Shown piece by piece: positions 26,077 to 33,396 of a stretch of DNA of 64,000 nt. The DNA lies in the NCBI RefSeq assembly GCF_002735705.1, contig NZ_PDZL01000002.1:372001-436000 (forward strand), in the 5' to 3' direction. Position 1 is the stretch's first letter. The number at the start of each line of letters is the position of its first letter. The notes below the pieces were generated by a model. It had not been told where the DNA came from, made no database searches, and saw only the letters and a list, made by a program, of their open reading frames with translations. This DNA is from Janthinobacterium sp. BJB426 (GTDB lineage: Bacteria > Pseudomonadota > Gammaproteobacteria > Burkholderiales > Burkholderiaceae_D). Both the position numbers and the translations under genes were made by a program.

Positions 26077-26202
26077 ATGATCTGGTGCAGGGATTTGCTG
26101 CTGAAGGCCATCATGCTGGGCACGCTGCTATTCGTCGTGGGCGAATCGCTGTCCTACTGGACGCCGGAATTCAAGAAACTGCTGGCCTGGCGACCTTTCT
26201 GA
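26077..26202 (+). CDS. 41-residue small membrane protein
   Basis: ATG at 26077 follows GGGGAA with five-base spacing. The frame encodes a peptide with one hydrophobic helix (AIMLGTLLFVVGESL) flanked by charged residues and ends in KLLAWRPF. It starts 30 bases after the hybrid kinase stop on the same strand and ends four bases before the convergent nnrS gene. Its size, topology and good ribosome-binding site favour a real small gene. No family recognised. It could be an accessory peptide of the kinase. Confidence 0.55.
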   Translation: MIWCRDLLLKAIMLGTLLFVVGESLSYWTPEFKKLLAWRPF

Positions 26203-26206
26203 CGGC

Positions 26207-27418
26207 TTAGCCTTCGCGCCCATCCACCCTGGCGCGCCACAGATACGGCGCATACACGCACGCATACAGGCCAAAGGCCAGCGACCAGCAGGCGCCCGCT
26301 GCCAGCAGCAGCGGCATGGCCAGCGCGACAGGACCGACGGCGGCCAGCAGGCGTGCCAGCGCGCCCAGCTGGATCAGCCAGTACATCGCCGCCTCCGCCC
26401 TGCCGCCCGTGAGCGGTCGGCCCGTGTGGCCCAGGGTGGTGCGCGTCATCATGCCGATGATCAGGCCCGCCATCGAACCCACCGTCAGCGCGTGAAATGC
26501 GGCGCTGGCCGGCAGCAGACCCAGGCTGGCGGCCGCCAGCAGCGCAAAGCCGATGCCGATCCACGCATACGACAGGTGCAATATCCACAGCAGCGGCACG
26601 CGCAGCGTGCGCTGCGGCTGCCAGGCCAGCAGATTGGCCAGCGACACGCCACTTGCCGACAGGGCCAGCGGCGCCGTCAACCAGGCTGGCGCGCCGGCCA
26701 GCCACGCGATGGCGGCCGCCGCCATGCAGGCCACGGCCACCAGCGCGCGCTTTGGACTGGCCACGGGCGTGCTGCCAGGTGCCCCATTGCGGGTGAACAT
26801 GGGGATCACGCGCGCGCCGATCACCGATTCGATCAGCACGATGATGAAGATGGCCGCCTGCACGGGCACAAACAACGACAGCGGCAGCCAGCCCAGCACG
26901 GCCGCGTGGAACAGGCCATTGGCCAGTGCCAGCAAGGCCAGCAAGCCGACGAGGAACAGATTGCGCGTATTGCCCGAGCGGCGCAGCACCAGGTACAGGG
27001 GCCAGGCGGCCAGCGGCAGGAACAGCCAGTCGACCAGCGCCGGCAACAGGCCGGGGCCGCACAGCATGGCCACGCGCCCGGCCAGCCACAGCGCCACCAG
27101 CGCCATCAGCGGTGCGCCGTGCGGCGTGGGCAAGCCCGTCCAGTTGCGCCCAGCCGTGTACAGGAAACCGACGACAACGGCCAGCGCGAAGCCGAACACC
27201 ATTTCATGCATATGCCAGCCCAGGCCTACTTGCAAGCCGCCCGTCAGCCAACCCGCATAGCTGGCCAGCCACAGGGGAATGCCGAGGGCCGCGAACACGG
27301 CCGCCAGCAGGTAAAACGGGCGGAAACCCAGTTGCCAGACGGCGTGGCGGGCATGCCAGGGCGCCGCGCCAGGGGCGGCGGCGGAAGAAGATGGTTCGCT
27401 GATCGGGGTGATGGCCAT
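26207..27418 (-). CDS. nnrS: NnrS family haem-copper membrane protein
   Basis: 403 residues with about 12 hydrophobic helices throughout. NnrS family features include FRPFYLLAAVFA near the N-terminus, GWHMHEMVFGFALAVVVGFL with paired His, the GARVIPMFTRNG segment, and MTRTTLGHTGRPL near the C-terminus. NnrS proteins are linked to nitric oxide tolerance and denitrification and are usually controlled by NO-responsive regulators. It follows narL on the same strand after a 110-base gap with repeat elements, so it may be both in the nar transcript and separately controlled. Confidence 0.92.
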   Translation of the reverse strand: MAITPISEPSSSAAAPGAAPWHARHAVWQLGFRPFYLLAAVFAALGIPLWLASYAGWLTGGLQVGLGWHMHEMVFGFALAVVVGFLYTAGRNWTGLPTPHGAPLMALVALWLAGRVAMLCGPGLLPALVDWLFLPLAAWPLYLVLRRSGNTRNLFLVGLLALLALANGLFHAAVLGWLPLSLFVPVQAAIFIIVLIESVIGARVIPMFTRNGAPGSTPVASPKRALVAVACMAAAAIAWLAGAPAWLTAPLALSASGVSLANLLAWQPQRTLRVPLLWILHLSYAWIGIGFALLAAASLGLLPASAAFHALTVGSMAGLIIGMMTRTTLGHTGRPLTGGRAEAAMYWLIQLGALARLLAAVGPVALAMPLLLAAGACWSLAFGLYACVYAPYLWRARVDGREG

Positions 27419-27433
27419 GATGGGCTCGCGTCT

Positions 27434-27458
27434 AAAGATATATTCAATATACTACTTT
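27434..27458. promoter_or_regulatory. imperfect palindrome upstream of nnrS, NsrR-like candidate
   Basis: An AT-rich element with a left half AAGATATATT that resembles the AAGATGYATTT half-site of the NO repressor NsrR. The right half (AATATACTACTT) is only partly symmetric with it. It lies 16 bases before the nnrS start. The assignment is tentative. Confidence 0.35.
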
Positions 27459-27472
27459 AAAAGCGCAGATGT

Positions 27473-27520
27473 CGCCATCGGCAAAAGGACTAGCCGGCTA
27501 GTCTGCAGTGACTAGCCGGC
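27473..27520. promoter_or_regulatory. repeat cluster upstream of nnrS
   Basis: GACTAGCCGGC occurs twice as a direct repeat, at 27488-27498 and 27510-27520, 22 bases apart (about two helical turns). The first copy extends into a perfect 16-bp palindrome, GACTAGCCGGCTAGTC (27488-27503). Adjacent to it, GCCATCGGCAAAAGGACTA (27474-27492) resembles sequences upstream of narK1 and narG. This looks like an operator region rather than a terminator, as there is no U tract. Confidence 0.5.
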
Positions 27521-27528
27521 AGCGCAGG

Positions 27529-28191
27529 CTACTTGCCCTGGCGGTGCTCGACCGCGTACACGGCCGCCTGCACGCGGCTGGTGAGGTTGAGTTTTTTCAG
27601 CACGTTCTGCACGTGGATCTTGACCGTGCTTTCGGCCAGGTCCAAGGTGCGGGCGATGCCCTTGTTGCTCTCGCCGCGCGACAGGCAGTCGATGATTTCC
27701 TTTTCGCGCGGCGTGAGCTTGTCGAGCTCCGACACGGGTTCCTCGCGCCGCGTGCCCGCCTGCAGCTGCGCCACCAGCTTGCCCGTCATGGCTTCTGCGA
27801 TGACGACTTCGCCGGCGGCCGCGCGGCGGATGGCACGCACCAGGTAGTCGGCATCGATATTCTTGATCAGGTAACCGCAGGCGCCCGCGCGCAGGGCCGT
27901 CGCCAGGTCTTCCGCGTCTTCCGACACGGTCAGCATGACGATGGCCGTGTCGGGACAGTCGTGCTGCATCAGCTGCAGCGCTTCCACGCCAGACATGCCG
28001 GCCATGTTCAGGTCCAGCAGCACCACGTCGGGTTGCAGCTGGATGGCGCGCTTGATGCCTTCCACTCCATCGGCCGCCTCGCCCACGACGGAAAAATCCG
28101 TGTGCCGCTGCAGCAGCGAGCGTATGCCGCTGCGGAACAGCGCGTGGTCGTCCACCAGCATGACAGTGATCGGTTTATCGGGAGTCTCCAT
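27529..28191 (-). CDS. narL: nitrate/nitrite response regulator NarL
   Basis: 220 residues. Receiver domain with Asp14/Asp15, phospho-acceptor Asp60 (PDVVLLDLNMAGMSG) and conserved Lys in GYLIKNIDADYL. The C-terminal LuxR-type HTH (LTPREKEIIDCLSRGESNKG, then STVKIHVQNVLKKL) is closely similar to NarL/NarP. It is encoded 24 bases after narX and is its cognate partner. It should control the nar genes in response to nitrate. Confidence 0.93.
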   Translation of the reverse strand: METPDKPITVMLVDDHALFRSGIRSLLQRHTDFSVVGEAADGVEGIKRAIQLQPDVVLLDLNMAGMSGVEALQLMQHDCPDTAIVMLTVSEDAEDLATALRAGACGYLIKNIDADYLVRAIRRAAAGEVVIAEAMTGKLVAQLQAGTRREEPVSELDKLTPREKEIIDCLSRGESNKGIARTLDLAESTVKIHVQNVLKKLNLTSRVQAAVYAVEHRQGK

Positions 28192-28215
28192 TTTTTTGTA
28201 CTTTCAGATAGTTAC

Positions 28216-30117
28216 TTAGGCGGCGCGGCGCTGCTCGCGCGACAGATGCAGTTCGACCGTGGTGCCGCCGCCGGGACAGGCGTGCACGTCGAACGTGGCG
28301 TCGATGCGCTGCGCGCGCTCGCGCATGATATGGATGCCGACATGGCTGTCGCCCTTTTCCAGCACGGCGGCGGCGTCGAAGCCGACGCCATTGTCGCTGA
28401 TCGTCAGCGTAAAATCCTGGTGATCGGCGAGGCGCACTTCGACGTGGCTGGCCTGGGCGTGCTTGCGGATGTTCGACAGCGCTTCCTGCACGATGAATAA
28501 TAACTGCAATTGCTGCTCGCGGGGGAATGGCGCGCCATCGACGTCGGCCAGCAGATCGGCCTCGATGCCCGTCTGGCGGCGGAATTTGTCCACCGCCGCG
28601 CGCAGGGAGCCGATCAAATCGTCCTCCATCAGGCGGCTGCGGAAGTTGGCCAGCAGTTCGCGCACGTCTTCGTAGCTTTCCTTCACGCCCGCATGCAGGG
28701 CCGGCACGATGCCCGCCACCTCGTCGAAACGGGCGTTGCGTACGGAGTCGTCGAGCATCTGCACTTGCAGGTTGAGGAAATTGAGGCTTTGCGCGATGCT
28801 GTCGTGCAGGCCCTGCGCCACCAGGTTGCGCTCTTCGGAAATGGCCATCTCGCGTTCGCGCGCGGCCAGGCGCAGGTTTTCCAGCGCGATGCCAAGCAGC
28901 TGGCCCAGCGTTTCCAGCAAGGCCAGCTCGCGCGCGGAAAACACGCGCGCATGGCGGAAATGCAGGTTGAAAAAACCCAGGTGCTGTTCGTGCGCATGGA
29001 TATGGAAGACGGAGACGGTGGCAAAGCCTTCGCGGTGGCAGCGCAGCTCGTGCGCCTTGTCGATGCGGCGCATGTCGTGCACCTTCGCCACCTTCATCTC
29101 GACGGCCGTGCCGCACAGGCAGTCGCCCACCTTCAGGCAATGCTCGGACGCCACCAGTTCTTCGGACAGGCCCGTATGCACCACCATGTGCAGGTTGCCG
29201 CGCTCGGCGTCGAGCACGCGCACGGTGGAGCCGTCGGCCTCGAAATAGTCGACGATGCGCTGCATGAAGCCGCCGCAAATGTCTTCCAGGGGCTGCGGGC
29301 GCTGCAGAAAGGCGGCGCTTTCGTACAGCAGCGCCAGTTCGCGGTTGCGGTACTCGAGGGTGGCCGTCTTGCTGCGCACGCCCTCTTCCAGGTTGCCATA
29401 CAGCGCCTGCAGGCGGTCGGCCATCTGGTTGAAGCCACTGGCCAGCTGGCCGAATTCGTCATTGCTTTCGACGGCCAGGCGCACGCTGAAATCGCGTTCC
29501 TTCATGCGCTGCATGCCCAGGCGCAGCCGCGTCACGGGTTCGATGATGAGCATGAACATCAGGTAAATCATGCTGACCGTGCCGATGACGGCCATGCCGA
29601 CGAGGATCAGCTGCGAAGCGCGCAGCCAGAAGGTGCGCTGTTCGCTATCGTGCTCGATCAGGCGCACCAATTGGTCGACCTGTCCCACGAAGGTATCGGC
29701 GTCATGCTCGAACTGGCGCGCGCGCGCGTTGGAATCGGCGGCCAGCGCGGCCGGGCGCAAGGCGCCGCGCCAGGCAATGCCGATGCGCTCGAATTCGGAT
29801 TTGATGGCCGTGCTGGGAGGCAGGAACAGGGGACGCTGCGGGTCGCCGTGGCCGATCTTGGCCAGGGTCTCGTCGATCAGCAGCACTTGCTGGCGCGCCT
29901 GCTCGCCGGCGTCGCTGGCAAGCAGGAGGGTCAGGCGGTAGGTCTGCATGCGCAGCCGGCCCGTCTCGTTGATGGCCGCCGAACTGCCTTCGAGCTGCCA
30001 CGACAAAAACAGGGTGCAACCGATGGCGCTCAGGGCCAGCACCAGCATGAGCAGCAACGCGCCGACGATCTTGGTCGACAGCTTCTGCCAGGAGGAAAAC
30101 ATCGCCTTGAATTTCAT
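28216..30117 (-). CDS. narX: nitrate/nitrite sensor histidine kinase NarX
   Basis: 633 residues. Two transmembrane helices (about 15-38 and 165-188) enclose a periplasmic nitrate-sensing domain that carries the P-box AAINETGRLRMQTYRLTLLL. Then follow HAMP (about 190-242), a GAF-like region with several Cys residues (CLKVGDCLCG), and a HisKA_3 dimerisation domain with His438 (VAQGLHDSIAQSLNFL). The HATPase domain ends the protein (TISDNGVGFD). Start has AAGGGCGGT upstream. Part of the nar operon between moaA and narL. Confidence 0.93.
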   Translation of the reverse strand: MKFKAMFSSWQKLSTKIVGALLLMLVLALSAIGCTLFLSWQLEGSSAAINETGRLRMQTYRLTLLLASDAGEQARQQVLLIDETLAKIGHGDPQRPLFLPPSTAIKSEFERIGIAWRGALRPAALAADSNARARQFEHDADTFVGQVDQLVRLIEHDSEQRTFWLRASQLILVGMAVIGTVSMIYLMFMLIIEPVTRLRLGMQRMKERDFSVRLAVESNDEFGQLASGFNQMADRLQALYGNLEEGVRSKTATLEYRNRELALLYESAAFLQRPQPLEDICGGFMQRIVDYFEADGSTVRVLDAERGNLHMVVHTGLSEELVASEHCLKVGDCLCGTAVEMKVAKVHDMRRIDKAHELRCHREGFATVSVFHIHAHEQHLGFFNLHFRHARVFSARELALLETLGQLLGIALENLRLAAREREMAISEERNLVAQGLHDSIAQSLNFLNLQVQMLDDSVRNARFDEVAGIVPALHAGVKESYEDVRELLANFRSRLMEDDLIGSLRAAVDKFRRQTGIEADLLADVDGAPFPREQQLQLLFIVQEALSNIRKHAQASHVEVRLADHQDFTLTISDNGVGFDAAAVLEKGDSHVGIHIMRERAQRIDATFDVHACPGGGTTVELHLSREQRRAA

Positions 30118-30146
30118 ACCGCCCTTGAATGTAAATGCAAACTGCC

Positions 30147-31133
30147 TCAGCCGCCGGTTTGTGCCATGAACCTGATAATTTTATCGGGCTGCGTATTGAA
30201 ATCATGCTGCTGCGGCTTGAGTTCGATGGCGGCGCGGATCGCCGCTTCGATCTCCGCATCCGTGGCCCCGCCGCGCAGCATGGGGCCGAGGGCGAATTTC
30301 TCTTCCTGGCCCAGGCATAAGTACAGGGTACCATCGACGGACAGGCGCACGCGGTTGCAACTGGCGCAAAAATGCTGCGACATGGGCGTGATAAAACCGA
30401 TGCTCGAGCGACCGTCGGCTGTCGCCAGGTAGCGCGCCGGCCCGCCGCCGAGCTCTGTTGCCTGCGGCACCAGGCCAAAACGTGCCGCCAGGCGCTCGCG
30501 CACGGGACCGAGCGGCATGTAGCTGGCATTGCGGCCCGTGCTGCCCATCGGCATGGCTTCGATCAGGCGCAGGATGAACTGCTGCTCGATGCAAAACGCC
30601 GCCATGGCCTCGATCTGGCCGTCATTGACGCCGCGCATGGCCACCATATTGATCTTGATCGGGTCGAAACCGGCCGCCTTGCCCGCCATCAGGCCATCGA
30701 GAATCGGTTGCAGGCTGTCGCGCCCCGTGATCTGCTGCATGCAGGCGCGGTCCAGCGAATCGAGGCTGACGTTGATGCGGTCCACGCCCGCCGCGCGCAA
30801 GGCCACGGCATGCTTGCCCAATTGGGTGGCGTTGGTCGACAGCGACAGGTCCTGCAGGCCAGGCAGCGCCGTCAGCTTGCGCGCCAGTTCCGGCAGGTTG
30901 CGCCGCAACAGGGGTTCACCGCCCGTCAGGCGCACGCGGCGCGTGCCGAGGCGAACGAAGATGCCCAGCAGGCGCTCGATCTCGTCGAACGTCAGCCAGT
31001 CCTTCGGTTCCTCGAAGCCGCGAAAGCCCTTGGGCATGCAGTAACTGCAGCGCAAATCGCAACGGTCGGTAACGGACAGCCGCACATAATCGATCGAACG
31101 GCCAAAACGGTCCTGCAACTTGACGCACCCCAT
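30147..31133 (-). CDS. moaA: GTP 3',8-cyclase MoaA, molybdenum cofactor biosynthesis
   Basis: 328 residues. Radical SAM enzyme that starts Moco synthesis from GTP. The N-terminal 4Fe-4S cluster uses Cys25, Cys29 and Cys32 (CDLRCSYCMP). The C-terminal cluster motif is CASCNRVRLSVDGTLYLCL. The chain ends in TGG, the conserved Gly-Gly needed for activity in the family. AGGAG precedes the start. Located within the nar operon, where it would match Moco supply to nitrate reductase synthesis. Other moa genes are not in the window, so this may be a dedicated second copy. Confidence 0.95.
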   Translation of the reverse strand: MGCVKLQDRFGRSIDYVRLSVTDRCDLRCSYCMPKGFRGFEEPKDWLTFDEIERLLGIFVRLGTRRVRLTGGEPLLRRNLPELARKLTALPGLQDLSLSTNATQLGKHAVALRAAGVDRINVSLDSLDRACMQQITGRDSLQPILDGLMAGKAAGFDPIKINMVAMRGVNDGQIEAMAAFCIEQQFILRLIEAMPMGSTGRNASYMPLGPVRERLAARFGLVPQATELGGGPARYLATADGRSSIGFITPMSQHFCASCNRVRLSVDGTLYLCLGQEEKFALGPMLRGGATDAEIEAAIRAAIELKPQQHDFNTQPDKIIRFMAQTGG

Positions 31134-31167
31134 GACGCTACTCCTGTTTCTTTCTTGATTGTAAAGG

Positions 31168-31194
31168 CTGGGGCACGATCTGGCTGTGCCCCAG
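31168..31194. other. intercistronic hairpin between ppiase gene and moaA
   Basis: A perfect 9-bp stem (CTGGGGCAC / GTGCCCCAG) with a 9-base loop, 34 bases before the moaA start. There is no U tract on the coding strand, so it is more likely an mRNA-stability or partial-attenuation element than a full terminator. Two copies of CTACGCCTTTC (31208 and 31222) lie beside it. Confidence 0.5.
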
Positions 31195-31235
31195 AAGGCC
31201 TAGCGGCCTACGCCTTTCGGACTACGCCTTTCAGC

Positions 31236-31982
31236 CTACTGAACCAGCGGACTGGCCGTGCCTTCCAACTCGACACCGGCGATCTCGGCGCGCCCCACCA
31301 GCAAGTGCAGGTACTGGTGCACGGCGCGTTGCCACGCGGCGCGCGACAGGCGGTCGGCGATCTGCGCCTGCACCGCCTCATAGGCGATGGCCTGGCCTTC
31401 GACCCGGCGCAGTACTTGCACGATGTGGTAGCCGAAGCGCGTTTCCAGCAAATGGCCGGCCAGCGCGCCCTCTTCCAGGCGGAACAGCAACGCGTCGAAT
31501 TCCGGCACGCTCTGGCCCGGCGACAACTGGCCCAGGTTGCCCCCCAGGGCGCCGGACGGGCAGTTCGAATACTGCGCCGCAAGTTCGCCGAAGCGCTCGG
31601 GTGCCAGTTTCAGGGCATCGAGCACGGCTTGCGCCGTCGTGCGCAGCAGCTCCAGCGGCGCCTCGGGCGTCACCTGGAACAGGATGTGGCGCGCCTCGAC
31701 CAGCGCCCCACTACTGAACAGCTGCGGGCGCTGCGCATAAAAGGTGCGGCAAGCCGCATCGTCGGCGGGCGGCACGCGCACTTCCTGCGCGAACAGCGCT
31801 TCGATGCGGTCGTCAGTACTGCCACCCTGCACGCCGAGGCGTTCGGCTTCGTCGAGCAGGAGCCGGCGCAGCACCAGTTCATGCACGGCCTGTTTCAGCG
31901 GATTGCCGGCGCCGTCGTGATGCGGCAGCTCCTGCGCGATGTCGGCATCGTCGATATCGATGCCATTGACGGAGATTCCCAT
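31236..31982 (-). CDS. parvulin-type peptidyl-prolyl isomerase of the nar operon (NifM-like)
   Basis: 248 residues. A C-terminal rotamase domain (about 110-215) has the parvulin signatures ARHILFQV, FGELAAQYSNCPSGALGGNLG and FGYHIVQVL. An N-terminal helical SurA/NifM-like region precedes it. There is no signal peptide, so it acts in the cytoplasm. Genes of this type sit in narGHJI operons of several proteobacteria, and a role in folding the nitrate reductase is usually inferred. It starts 15 bases after the narI stop, with AAGGAG upstream. Confidence 0.9.
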   Translation of the reverse strand: MGISVNGIDIDDADIAQELPHHDGAGNPLKQAVHELVLRRLLLDEAERLGVQGGSTDDRIEALFAQEVRVPPADDAACRTFYAQRPQLFSSGALVEARHILFQVTPEAPLELLRTTAQAVLDALKLAPERFGELAAQYSNCPSGALGGNLGQLSPGQSVPEFDALLFRLEEGALAGHLLETRFGYHIVQVLRRVEGQAIAYEAVQAQIADRLSRAAWQRAVHQYLHLLVGRAEIAGVELEGTASPLVQ

Positions 31983-31997
31983 GATGTGACTCCTTTC

Positions 31998-32684
31998 TTA
32001 GCGGCGACGAACCAGTTGATAGGCGCGGCCGAGATATGCCACGGCGCCGAAGCCGCTCCACACGTGCACCAGGCGGGTGAACGGGAAGATGACGAACAGC
32101 GACATGCCCATGAACAGGTGCAGCTTGAACACCAGCGGCGCATCGACGATGAAGCTGGCGGCGTCGCCGCGGAAGGTCACGATGTGCTGCGCCCAGTTCA
32201 TCAGCAAGACCATCATGTGGCCATCCATGTGCGACGCCGAGACAAAGATCGACGACAGGCCCAGCAGCAAGGTCAGCAAGATCCACACCATCACCAGCTT
32301 GTCGCCGGCCGTGGTGACGGCGCGCAGCCGTTCATTGCCGAAGCGGCGCGCCAGCAGGATCAGTATGCCGACCAGGCACAGGCCGCCCATCACGCCGCCG
32401 GCCGCCATGGCCACGCCCTGCTTCAGGCTATGCGACACGCCCAGGGTATCCCATACCCAGACAGGGGTCAGCAAGCCGGCCGCATGGCCGAACAGCAGGC
32501 CGATGATGCCGATGTGGAACAGGATATTGCCCAGGCGCAGGCTGCCGCGGTGCAGCAGCTGGCTGGAATCGGACTTCCACGTGTATTGCTCGCGGTCGAA
32601 ACGGATCAGGCTACCGAGGAAAAAGATGGCCAGCGCGATGTATGGATAAATGCCATACACAAATTGATGCAAATAATTACTCAT
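31998..32684 (-). CDS. narI: respiratory nitrate reductase gamma subunit (cytochrome b)
   Basis: 228 residues with five membrane helices. It anchors NarGH and takes electrons from quinol through two b haems. The N-terminal segment FVYGIYPYIALAIFFLGSLI, the haem-binding His residues in NILFHIGIIGLLFGHAAGLL, and the C-terminal KLHLFMGMSLFVIFPFTRLV with HVWSG are typical. GAGGAGAG precedes the start. Fourth gene of narGHJI. Confidence 0.95.
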   Translation of the reverse strand: MSNYLHQFVYGIYPYIALAIFFLGSLIRFDREQYTWKSDSSQLLHRGSLRLGNILFHIGIIGLLFGHAAGLLTPVWVWDTLGVSHSLKQGVAMAAGGVMGGLCLVGILILLARRFGNERLRAVTTAGDKLVMVWILLTLLLGLSSIFVSASHMDGHMMVLLMNWAQHIVTFRGDAASFIVDAPLVFKLHLFMGMSLFVIFPFTRLVHVWSGFGAVAYLGRAYQLVRRR

Positions 32685-32718
32685 GATGTACTCTCCTCAT
32701 GCGGGCGCAAGCGGCCAA

Positions 32719-33387
32719 TTAAGCAGCGCGCCGCGGCTGCGGGTGAAAATGCACGGGATGGACGCCGCCCGGAACTTGGCCCGGACCTTGGCGCAGCAAG
32801 GGCTCGACGCCGTCCGCACCGGGACCGAAGGTTTCCAGCGCTTCGTCCATGTCGCGCACCGGCGGTTCGGCCAGCATTTCTGCCGCCACGGGGCTCAGGC
32901 GTTCGAGCAAGGTGAAGACGGGCGCGTACGGGCTGCCGTTGGCCGTCAGCTTGCGGCCGATGTGCGCCAGCACGTGGACGGCGTCGCCCAGCAGCGGTGC
33001 CGAGACTTCCTCGTCGAGCTGTGCCAGAAACTCCAGGAACAGGGGCACGAAGTCGGGCAAGTCGTCGCCCACCATTTGCAGGCCGTGGCGCTTGTATTCC
33101 TCCATCAGATCGACCATGGCCTGGCCCCGGTCGCGCGATTCGCCGTGGATATGCTCGAACAGATGCAGCGAGTGCGACGGATTGCGGTCGAACGTGGCCA
33201 CGTACTGCTGCTGCAGGTCGATCAGGCTGCTGCTTTCCAGGTGCGCCAGCAGGGGCCGCAGCAGCGCGTGCTGCTCCGGCACGGCCGCCAGCGCGGCGTC
33301 CAGCTGCGGCAGGTGCGCGATCAGCTCGGGCTCCGGATACAGCAGCAGGCGCGAAAGGATTTGGTAGTGATGCATAGCGTGTTCCAT
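32719..33387 (-). CDS. narJ: nitrate reductase molybdenum cofactor assembly chaperone
   Basis: 222 residues, all helical, a cytoplasmic chaperone that holds apo-NarG until Moco and the FS0 cluster are inserted. Family features include YQILSRLLLYPEPEL, the conserved QQYVATFD and SLHLFEHIHGESRDRGQAMV stretches and LPDFVPLFLEFLA. AAGGAG lies six bases before the ATG. The tail after about residue 195 is Gly/Pro-rich and less conserved. Confidence 0.94.
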   Translation of the reverse strand: MEHAMHHYQILSRLLLYPEPELIAHLPQLDAALAAVPEQHALLRPLLAHLESSSLIDLQQQYVATFDRNPSHSLHLFEHIHGESRDRGQAMVDLMEEYKRHGLQMVGDDLPDFVPLFLEFLAQLDEEVSAPLLGDAVHVLAHIGRKLTANGSPYAPVFTLLERLSPVAAEMLAEPPVRDMDEALETFGPGADGVEPLLRQGPGQVPGGVHPVHFHPQPRRAA

Positions 33388-33396
33388 ATCAGCTCC

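Noticed and set aside
31208..31232. CTACGCCTTTC duplicated with a 14-base period as a possible operator
   Set aside because: It lies at the end of the ppiase gene's 3' flank within an operon and looks like a small local duplication.
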